Shown one piece after another: positions 24,679 through 30,028 of a DNA stretch of 30,028 nt. The notes under the pieces are model-generated. The model saw only the letters and a program-made list of their open reading frames with translations. It did not search any database and had not been told where the DNA came from. A program made the position numbers and the translations under genes. Within the stretch, counting starts at the first letter, position 1. Each line of letters begins with the position of its first letter. The stretch is from CAMQVM01 sp044433365 (GTDB lineage: Bacteria > Bacteroidota > Bacteroidia > Bacteroidales > Rikenellaceae), in NCBI GenBank assembly GCA_044433365.1, contig JAWXTR010000025.1, forward strand, positions 1 to 30,028, given 5' to 3'.

Positions 24679-24915
24679 ATGTCAGAAATTTCTTCTAAAG
24701 TTGTAGAAATCATCGTAGAGAAACTAGGTGTTTCAGAATCAGAAGTTGTAGCAGAGGCTAACTTCACAAACGATTTAGGTGCTGATTCACTAGACACAGT
24801 AGAATTAATCATGGAATTCGAAAAGGTATTTGATATCCAAATCCCAGACGAAGATTCTGAAAAAATTACTACTGTAGGTGATGCAGTTAGCTACATCGAA
24901 AGCAAAAAAAACTAA
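24679..24915 (+). CDS. acpP: Acyl carrier protein
   Basis: Small acidic carrier of growing acyl chains in type II fatty-acid synthesis, 78 aa. The phosphopantetheine attachment site is Ser37 in LGADSLDTVEL. The four-helix pattern and acidic composition (FDIQIPDEDSEKITTVGDAVSYIE) are typical. The leader is about 114 nt from the predicted start site near 24565. A hairpin at 24928 follows directly, which could set acpP transcript levels above those of fabF. The order purN / acpP-fabF-rnc is characteristic of Bacteroidetes. Confidence 0.98.
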   Translation: MSEISSKVVEIIVEKLGVSESEVVAEANFTNDLGADSLDTVELIMEFEKVFDIQIPDEDSEKITTVGDAVSYIESKKN

Positions 24916-24927
24916 ATTAACCTATTT

Positions 24928-24978
24928 TAAGGGGTAGTTTACGGTTGTCAAAAATGGGATAACCGCTAACTCCCCTTA
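24928..24978 (+). terminator. Hairpin between acpP and fabF (partial terminator or processing site)
   Basis: TAAGGGG (24928-24934) pairs with CCCCTTA (24972-24978). It continues with AGTT/AACT after a one-base bulge and CGGTT/AACCG after a small internal loop. No solid T tract follows (TATAATTTG), so a leaky terminator or RNA-processing site is more likely than a full stop. Its ends resemble those of the fold-back element at 21121. The rest of the gap (24979-25145) shows no exact promoter; TATCTTTA near 25100 is one base from the -7 consensus. Confidence 0.55.
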
Positions 24979-25145
24979 TATAATTTGTGGATGTTTTTAT
25001 AAAGGTAAATTTTTGTAGATGTTATAGACAATTGTAATGTTGTAGTATCTAAAAAATATTTATTGTAGAGGTTTTAAACCCCAATTTAAAAACACCCTAA
25101 TATCTTTATAAAGCAGACTATAGTCGAATAAATTAAGCAAGTGTT

Positions 25146-26399
25146 ATGGAATTTAAAAGAGTTGTAATTACTGGATTGGGTACTATTAATCCCTTAGGAA
25201 ATAATATTGAGGAGTATTTCAATAATCTGGAAAATGGGGTGAGCGGTGCTACCAATATTACAAAATTTGACGCATCTAATTTTAAAACAAAGGTTGCTTG
25301 TGAAGTAAAGGGTTACAACGCCAATGACCATTTTGATCGCAAAGAGGTTAAAAAATATGACCTATTTACTCAATATGCTCTTGTAGCGGCTGCTCAAGCT
25401 ATGACCGATTCTACTCTCGATTTAGAGAGTATCGATTTAGATCGTGCTGGTGTTATCTGGGCTTCAGGTATTGGTGGTATTATCACATTCCAAGAGGAGA
25501 ATAAATCATTCGCTACAGGAAATGGCACACCTCGTTTTAGTCCATTTTTCATTCCCAAAATGATTTCTGATATTGCAGCAGGTCAAATTTCTATGAAATA
25601 TGGTCTACGTGGTCCAAACTACGCAACTGTTTCGGCTTGTGCTTCATCAAACCATGCGATGATTGATGCACTTACTTATATCCGTATCGGTAAGGCAGAC
25701 GTTATTGTAACAGGTGGTTCGGAAGCGGCAATTATCGAAGCTGGTGTTGGCGGATTTAGTTCAATGATGGCTCTTTCTACTCGTAATGATGATCCTCAAA
25801 CTGCATCTCGTCCTTTTGATAAAGATCGTGACGGATTTGTAATTGGTGAGGGTGCTGGTGCATTTGTACTAGAAGAGCTTGAGCACGCAAAAGCACGTGG
25901 TGCAAAAATATATTGTGAAGTTGTCGGAGGAGGTATGGGAGCAGATGCTTATCACCTTACTGCCCCACATCCAGAGGGTCGTGGTGCGGCAAAATCGATG
26001 TTAAATGCCATCGAAGATGCAGGAATTTCTCCAAATGATGTAGACTATGTCAACACTCACGGAACTTCAACTCCTGTAGGCGATATTGCTGAGATTAAAG
26101 GTATTCAAGCAGCTTTTGGTGAGCATGCTTATGATATGAATATCAGCTCTACAAAATCTATGACTGGTCACCTTCTTGGTGCAGCTGCTGCTATCGAAGC
26201 ATTAGCTTGTGTTATGGCAATCACAAAAGGTGTTATTCCTCCAACTATCAATGTTGAGAACTTAGATGAAAATATTGATTCTCGCCTAAATCTTACTTTA
26301 GGTACAGCGCAAAAGCGTGAGGTTCGTTATGCTCTAAGCAATACTTTTGGTTTTGGTGGTCACAACTCTTCTGTGTTATTAAAAAAATACGAAGAATAA
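25146..26399 (+). CDS. fabF: Beta-ketoacyl-ACP synthase II
   Basis: Condensing enzyme that elongates acyl-ACP with malonyl-ACP. At 417 aa it is full length. The catalytic triad is Cys165 (VSACASS), His305 (NTHGTSTP) and His342 (SMTGHLLGAA), with Lys337 in the preceding STKS. The GFGGHNSS loop near the C-terminus is conserved. These features place it with FabF rather than FabH or a chain-length factor. It follows acpP by 230 bp with an intervening hairpin, and its 3' end is followed 10 bp later by the short fold-back at 26409. Confidence 0.97.
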   Translation: MEFKRVVITGLGTINPLGNNIEEYFNNLENGVSGATNITKFDASNFKTKVACEVKGYNANDHFDRKEVKKYDLFTQYALVAAAQAMTDSTLDLESIDLDRAGVIWASGIGGIITFQEENKSFATGNGTPRFSPFFIPKMISDIAAGQISMKYGLRGPNYATVSACASSNHAMIDALTYIRIGKADVIVTGGSEAAIIEAGVGGFSSMMALSTRNDDPQTASRPFDKDRDGFVIGEGAGAFVLEELEHAKARGAKIYCEVVGGGMGADAYHLTAPHPEGRGAAKSMLNAIEDAGISPNDVDYVNTHGTSTPVGDIAEIKGIQAAFGEHAYDMNISSTKSMTGHLLGAAAAIEALACVMAITKGVIPPTINVENLDENIDSRLNLTLGTAQKREVRYALSNTFGFGGHNSSVLLKKYEE

Positions 26400-26408
26400 A
26401 AATTGAAC

Positions 26409-26460
26409 TATAGGAATACTCTAAAAATTGAATAATTTCGATTATTAGAATACACCTATA
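26409..26460. repeat. 52-bp fold-back, probable short relative of the 21121 element
   Basis: Ends TATAGG and CCTATA are inverted. Inside, TCTAAAAATTG and ATTATTAGAA are the same words found just inside the ends of the 172-bp fold-back (TTCTAAAAATTGG and CCAATTATTAGAA). It lacks that element's central part and may be a deletion derivative. Confidence 0.6.
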
Positions 26461-26515
26461 ATTTAAAAAAATCACTCAATTAGAGAGCGATGTATAGAAA
26501 AGATTAAGATAGATT

Positions 26516-26553
26516 AAAAGGCACTCCTGTTTTAAAGTAGGAGTGTCTTTTTC
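26516..26553 (+). terminator. Intrinsic terminator after fabF
   Basis: A 13-bp stem (26516-26528 with 26539-26551, one G-U pair) with a 10-nt loop; the U-rich tail TCTTTTT forms part of the stem. The GTG at 26543, an in-frame possible start for rnc, lies inside the right arm. Confidence 0.8.
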
Positions 26554-26572
26554 ATTACTAAAATTTAAAACA

Positions 26573-27361
26573 GTGACAGATTTTTTTTCATATCTATATG
26601 GGCGGTATTTTAGCGAAAATCGCCACTTTTATAAGATTATTTATCAGCTTTTCGGAATACGAGCGGCAAATATTGAGCTTTACAAACTTGCATTTATTCA
26701 CAAATCTGCATCAATAAAATTGGGTGATGGACAGGTGATAAATAATGAGAGATTAGAGTTTCTGGGTGATGCTGTAATAGAGACAGTTGTTTCGGATATG
26801 GTATATATTGAGTTTCCAGAGGAGGACGAGGGTGTACTTACGCAGCTTCGCTCAAAAATAGTATCGAGAGCTTCTTTAAACAACATTTCCGAGCAAATAG
26901 GTCTTTCACACCACATTATAGCGCAGCCAAATATGTCGGCAACAAACAAAAATATGGCTGGTGATGCTTTTGAGGCGATTGTAGGGGCAATTTATCTTGA
27001 TAAGGGGTATGATTTTGCAAATAGACTATTGATAAACAATATTTTTTCCCGCTTTATCGACCTTGATACAATAAATGAAATCGAAGTAGATTTTAAAAGT
27101 AGATTGATAGAGTGGTGTCAAAAAAACAAGGTAAAGGCAAATATTTCGACAACGCAAAGCACAATGTTTTCCGAAGATGGACACCCTGCTTTTCAGTGTG
27201 AAATCACTATTGGGCGAGTTTCATGTTACGGAATTGGTGATTCTAAAAAAGCTGCTGAGCAGCGTGCCTCGAAAAATTCGTTAGAAAAATTGACAACTAG
27301 ACGTAAAAAAATTGAGAAAAAAACTAACGTTTCGAGTAGTTCTATAGAAAAAAATAGTTAA
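26573..27361 (+). CDS. rnc: Ribonuclease III
   Basis: Double-strand-specific endoribonuclease for rRNA maturation and RNA decay. From GTG 26573 the protein is 262 aa. The RNase III signature NNERLEFLGDAVIE lies near residues 57-70, with the second acidic cluster GDAFEAIVGAIYLDKG near 130-145. The double-stranded RNA-binding domain follows (DSKKAAEQRASKNSLEKL near 242-259), then a basic, Ser-rich tail. A longer frame starts at GTG 26543, but that codon is inside the fabF terminator stem, so 26573 is preferred; no ATG or Shine-Dalgarno is present. The gene may depend on read-through from fabF or on an unrecognised promoter. Confidence 0.93.
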   Translation: MTDFFSYLYGRYFSENRHFYKIIYQLFGIRAANIELYKLAFIHKSASIKLGDGQVINNERLEFLGDAVIETVVSDMVYIEFPEEDEGVLTQLRSKIVSRASLNNISEQIGLSHHIIAQPNMSATNKNMAGDAFEAIVGAIYLDKGYDFANRLLINNIFSRFIDLDTINEIEVDFKSRLIEWCQKNKVKANISTTQSTMFSEDGHPAFQCEITIGRVSCYGIGDSKKAAEQRASKNSLEKLTTRRKKIEKKTNVSSSSIEKNS

Positions 27362-27364
27362 AAG

Positions 27365-27395
27365 TTGTTTTTTAAATAATAAAAACATATCTTTG
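27365..27395 (+). promoter_or_regulatory. Putative promoter for the small CxxC protein gene
   Basis: -33 TTG at 27365-27367 and an exact -7 TATCTTTG at 27388-27395, with a 20-bp spacer, starting right after the rnc stop codon. The predicted leader is about 60 nt. Confidence 0.65.
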
Positions 27396-27460
27396 TAACA
27401 GAGCAAAAGGGAGTATCATAAATCTCCTAATATTGTTTAACTTAATTATAATAAAAAGAG

Positions 27461-27751
27461 ATGGCAAAAAGTCTTAGAGTATTAAAAAGAGATATCGACT
27501 ACTTAATAAGTGCAGTAGTTTCTGATTGCTACACCTGTATGGTGATTGGCGACAAACCAAAAGAGGAAATTCTAACAATCGTTGAAGATGCAATTAATGC
27601 TCGCAACAGTTTTATCGATAAAGCAAATCATCCTGCTGAGAAGAAAAACAAACACCTAGTTAAAAAACATTACGCTTCACTTCGTCGTGAAATCATGGAC
27701 AAAGTCGACGAGCTTTTCGCTCAACTTAGTGATGTTTGTAAAGGTTGCTAA
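27461..27751 (+). CDS. Small conserved protein of unknown function with two CxxC motifs
   Basis: A 96-aa protein that I do not recognise by function; sequences with this MAKSLRVLKRDIDYLI opening occur in other Bacteroidales as hypothetical proteins. It is mostly helical and highly charged. Cysteines come in two CxxC pairs: Cys23/Cys26 (DCYTC) and Cys93/Cys96 at the extreme C-terminus (CKGC). The segment HPAEKKNKHLVKKHYASLRREIMDKVDELFAQL reads as a long amphipathic helix. There is no signal peptide or membrane helix. It has its own promoter and a strong terminator, so it is a single-gene unit. Metal or redox function of the cysteines is inference only. Confidence 0.8.
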   Translation: MAKSLRVLKRDIDYLISAVVSDCYTCMVIGDKPKEEILTIVEDAINARNSFIDKANHPAEKKNKHLVKKHYASLRREIMDKVDELFAQLSDVCKGC

Positions 27752-27796
27752 TTTTTTTGCTTTTTTTAAAGTATAAATTAGTCGAATATAGAAGTT

Positions 27797-27840
27797 AAAT
27801 CAAATAACTGCCAATCTTATGGCAGTTGTTTGATTTTTTT
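27797..27840 (+). terminator. Strong intrinsic terminator
   Basis: A 16-bp stem (AAATCAAATAACTGCC with GGCAGTTGTTTGATTT, one G-U pair), an 8-nt loop, and a run of seven T. It ends the small-protein gene. The remainder of this 320-bp gap holds only the -7 box at 27992 and an inverted repeat at 28008-28035. Confidence 0.9.
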
Positions 27841-27991
27841 GTTTTAAGACTTAATTTCATAATTTCATATTAATTGCTCTAATTAATTAATATTTTATAC
27901 CCATCTGCTTATATTTTAAGATATCTGTAGCTGTAACCCAGATTTTACATTTTTTAAGGAATATATAGACTAATTTTCTTCTTAAAAATTA

Positions 27992-27999
27992 TAACTTTG
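27992..27999 (+). promoter_or_regulatory. Putative -7 element (TAACTTTG) for the AGCS symporter
   Basis: Exact TAnnTTTG match about 72 bp before the ATG, without a clear -33 TTG. An inverted repeat (GAGCTTCTAA at 28008-28017, TTAGAACCTC at 28026-28035, one mismatch) would lie at the start of the transcript and might be a control hairpin or a repeat relic. Confidence 0.55.
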
Positions 28000-28071
28000 C
28001 ATTTAATGAGCTTCTAAACTGATTCTTAGAACCTCTTTTAATTACTGGGATAATTATTTAATTTAAATTTT

Positions 28072-29754
28072 ATGCAGCAAGTTAGCGATTTTCTTACTCT
28101 TCTCGACTCTTTTTTGGGAAGTAGTACATGGTTTGTTTTTTTCCTTTTAGGAACAGGTATCTTCTTTACAATCTACCTAAAATTTCCGCAAATTCGTTTT
28201 TTTCGTCATGCTATTGATATTGTACGAGGCAAATTTGATAAAAAAGACGATAAGGGTGATACATCCCATTTTGGTGCGCTAACCACTGCACTTTCAGGTA
28301 CTGTAGGTACAGGAAATATAGCAGGTGTCGCACTTGCTATTCATCTTGGTGGTCCATCGGCAGTTTTTTGGATGTTGATGACTGCTTTTCTGGGTATGAC
28401 CACCAAACTAGTCGAGGTTACACTCTCGCATCGTTATCGTGAGGTTGCTCAGGATGGTACGATTGCTGGGGGTCCTATGTACTATATGAAAAATCGTTTG
28501 AAAATGAAGCCATTAGCTGCACTTTTTGCTATCGCTACAATATTTTCAGCTTTCGGTACTGGTAATTTCCCTCAGATTAATAGTATCGCAAACTCTTTTG
28601 AGGCAACTTTCGGGGTTGACAAAATTATAATGGGTGTAATTCTTGCAGCTTTGCTTTCGCTTGTGATTTTAGGAGGTATTAAGCGTATCGCCAAAGTTAC
28701 CGAGAATCTTGTTCCGATTATGACGTTACTCTATTTTGCAGGAGCCATTAGTGTTTTAGTATCAAATATTGATTCTGTAGTTCCATCAGTTACCTCTATC
28801 TTCTCTGATGTGTTTAATGGCACTAGTGCAGTTGGAGGATTTCTTGGAGCAGGCTTTACGTTGGCATTTAATAGAGGTGTAAATCGTGGTCTATTCTCAA
28901 ATGAAGCTGGACAGGGTTCAGCACCGATTGCTCATGCTGCTGCACGTACCGAAGAACCAGTATCGGAGGGTTTGGTATCTATCTTAGAACCTTTTATTGA
29001 TACTATTATAGTATGTTTCTTTACAGCTATCGTATTGTTAAGTTCTGGTGTTTGGAGTGAAAAACATGATAATACTTTCCAATATGCCGATTTAAAAATT
29101 GTTGAAAACGTATATGTAGACTCTAATAAAGAAAATGTTGAGTCGCTTTCACTCTATTTAAAAGGTGATAAGAGTAGCGGAGTGAATAGTTATAATGGGT
29201 CTTTAAATGTTGTCGACGGACAAATTACAAATAGCGATATTACGTTATTGCATGCTCGTTCTATTGCTTCAAATGTTGTGGTTACCGACAAGGGAGAGCC
29301 ATTTAATGGCAATATAAATGTAGTTAATGGAGTTGTAAACAATGAAAAATATAGCTTTACAGGAAAATCACTGTTACACTCAGCACCACTTACCACTTTA
29401 GCCTTTGGTAAAGGTGTCTTAGGTGGATTTGGGAGCTATATAATCCCTATATGTTTGCTACTATTTGCTTTTTCAACAGCAATAGCATGGTCTTACTACG
29501 GCGATAGAGCTGTTACATACCTTTTCGGTAGTAAATATGTCACACCATTTAGAGTACTCTATATTATAGCCTTTTTCTTCGGTGCGTTCTTAGATACAAC
29601 TCTGCTTTGGATATTTTCGAGTGTTACCGTAGCATTTATGGCTATTCCTAACCTTTTCGGCATACTTCTACTTCGGAAAGATATGAAAAAGGAGCTTTCT
29701 GACTATGAAAGCAGACTAAAATCTGGAGAGATTAGTAAAGAGGTTAGAGATTAG
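28072..29754 (+). CDS. Alanine/glycine:cation symporter (AGCS family) with extracytoplasmic insertion
   Basis: Inner-membrane Na+-coupled amino-acid transporter. AGCS motifs are SGTVGTGNIAGVALAIHLGGPSAVFWM (75-101), GGPMYYM (133-139), FGTGNFPQINSIA (161-173) and NRGLFSNEAGQGSAPIAHAAA (271-291). At 560 aa it exceeds the usual 450-490. The excess is a hydrophilic insertion at about 329-438, between membrane helices, that contains two related units 37 residues apart: YNGSLNVVDGQITN (374-387) and FNGNINVVNGVVNN (411-424). An exported location of the insertion is inferred. The final residues VRD-stop are encoded by the first units of the heptamer array that follows. Confidence 0.9.
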   Translation: MQQVSDFLTLLDSFLGSSTWFVFFLLGTGIFFTIYLKFPQIRFFRHAIDIVRGKFDKKDDKGDTSHFGALTTALSGTVGTGNIAGVALAIHLGGPSAVFWMLMTAFLGMTTKLVEVTLSHRYREVAQDGTIAGGPMYYMKNRLKMKPLAALFAIATIFSAFGTGNFPQINSIANSFEATFGVDKIIMGVILAALLSLVILGGIKRIAKVTENLVPIMTLLYFAGAISVLVSNIDSVVPSVTSIFSDVFNGTSAVGGFLGAGFTLAFNRGVNRGLFSNEAGQGSAPIAHAAARTEEPVSEGLVSILEPFIDTIIVCFFTAIVLLSSGVWSEKHDNTFQYADLKIVENVYVDSNKENVESLSLYLKGDKSSGVNSYNGSLNVVDGQITNSDITLLHARSIASNVVVTDKGEPFNGNINVVNGVVNNEKYSFTGKSLLHSAPLTTLAFGKGVLGGFGSYIIPICLLLFAFSTAIAWSYYGDRAVTYLFGSKYVTPFRVLYIIAFFFGAFLDTTLLWIFSSVTVAFMAIPNLFGILLLRKDMKKELSDYESRLKSGEISKEVRD

Positions 29755-29840
29755 AGATTAGAGAATAGAGAATAGAGAATAGAGAATAGAGAATAGAGAA
29801 TAGAGAATAGAGAATAGAGAATAGAGAATAGAGAATAGCC
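29743..29840. repeat. Heptamer tandem array (GTTAGAG/ATTAGAG, then ten AATAGAG)
   Basis: Fourteen 7-bp units start inside the symporter gene: one GTTAGAG, two ATTAGAG, ten identical AATAGAG (29764-29833) and a final AATAGCC. The symporter stop codon is in the second unit. It is related to the array at 10194. Confidence 0.95.
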
Positions 29841-29869
29841 AAGAAAGATTTTGTTTTTCTTGGCTTTTC
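29837..29869 (+). terminator. Intrinsic terminator after the symporter
   Basis: AGCCAAGAAA (29837-29846) pairs with TTTCTTGGCT (29856-29865), then TTTTC. The last heptamer unit forms the base of the left arm. Confidence 0.75.
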
Positions 29870-30028
29870 TCAGTTTTACTCAGTAAATACTCAGAAATAC
29901 TCAGTAACAACTCAGCAATTACCCAGTAACAACTCAGCAATTCCCCAGCAATACTCAGAAATTACCCAGTAACAACTCAGCAACTACTCAGTTTTCCCCA
30001 GCAATACTCAGCAATTCCTCAGTAAATC
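29868..30028. repeat. Helically spaced CAG array (AYTCAGNAA units, 10/11-bp steps)
   Basis: CAG occurs at 29871, 29881, 29892, 29902, 29913, 29924, 29935, 29946, 29956, 29967, 29978, 29989, 29999, 30009 and 30020. The steps are 10 or 11 bp with a mean of 10.64. Most units read ACTCAGYAAnn, with ACCCAG and CCCCAG variants. The array runs to the window edge and has no coding frame of note. Confidence 0.85.

Noticed and set aside
24471..24812. N-terminal extension of purN, open for 114 further codons
   Set aside because: It runs antisense through the start of acpP and the shared promoter, and the PurN family begins at the ATG at 24470 followed by the phosphate loop.
26543..26572. GTG start for rnc
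   Set aside because: The codon lies in the stem of the fabF terminator; the next GTG gives a family-like N-terminus.
28008..28035. Riboswitch upstream of the AGCS symporter
   Set aside because: Only a single 10-bp inverted repeat is present, with none of the conserved core of glycine or other amino-acid riboswitches.

Overview
The window looks like a chromosomal segment of a low-GC member of the Bacteroidetes, most likely Bacteroidales. The evidence is the AT-rich sequence and exact matches to the Bacteroidetes promoter element TAnnTTTG. Shine-Dalgarno sequences are scarce. The gene neighbourhoods fit the phylum: purN divergent from acpP-fabF-rnc, lpxK next to purine nucleoside phosphorylase, folP-cdaA, DUF2520-kdsC, and a HU-CCDC81/SPOR protein. 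I see no rRNA, tRNA, CRISPR array, prophage or transposase gene.

Layout. 1-3455: repeat debris, an iron/B12-type ABC ATPase, folB (minus) and glnS. 3545-5668: a secreted clan GH-G-like glycosidase and lgt. 5660-8281: three copies of a short element with 20-bp terminal inverted repeats, bracketing a HU-CCDC81/SPOR protein gene and a tyrosine phosphatase gene one at a time. 8354-10193: lpxK overlapping purine nucleoside phosphorylase. 10383-16436: galE, then nhaC, a YihY/BrkB membrane protein, a DUF2520 protein, kdsC and plsC, closely packed or overlapping. 16619-23897 (minus strand): a GH27 alpha-galactosidase, DUF4831-folP-cdaA, trmN6, and rnz-DUF2400. purN (minus) and acpP-fabF (plus) diverge from one symmetric promoter. 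26573-29754: rnc, a small CxxC protein and an AGCS amino-acid symporter. The window closes on two tandem arrays.

Function. Most genes are housekeeping. The envelope group is lgt, lpxK, kdsC, plsC, galE and the SPOR protein. The folate/one-carbon and purine group is folB, folP, purN and the phosphorylase. Fatty-acid synthesis is acpP and fabF, and RNA metabolism is rnc, rnz, trmN6 and glnS. cdaA makes c-di-AMP, and two secreted glycosidases suggest life on glycans.

The unusual content is intergenic. There are at least six repeat families: (i) the inverted-repeat element at 5660, 7211 and 8181; (ii) an 85-bp module shared by 1-85 and 7430-7514; (iii) a 172-bp fold-back element at 21121 with probable short relatives; (iv) AGACG...CGTCT palindromes whose inner stem bases change in matched pairs; (v) heptamer arrays; and (vi) a CAG-containing array with a mean period of about 10.6 bp at the right edge. 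Several of these reach into genes and supply their stop codons. No defence or secretion system was found.
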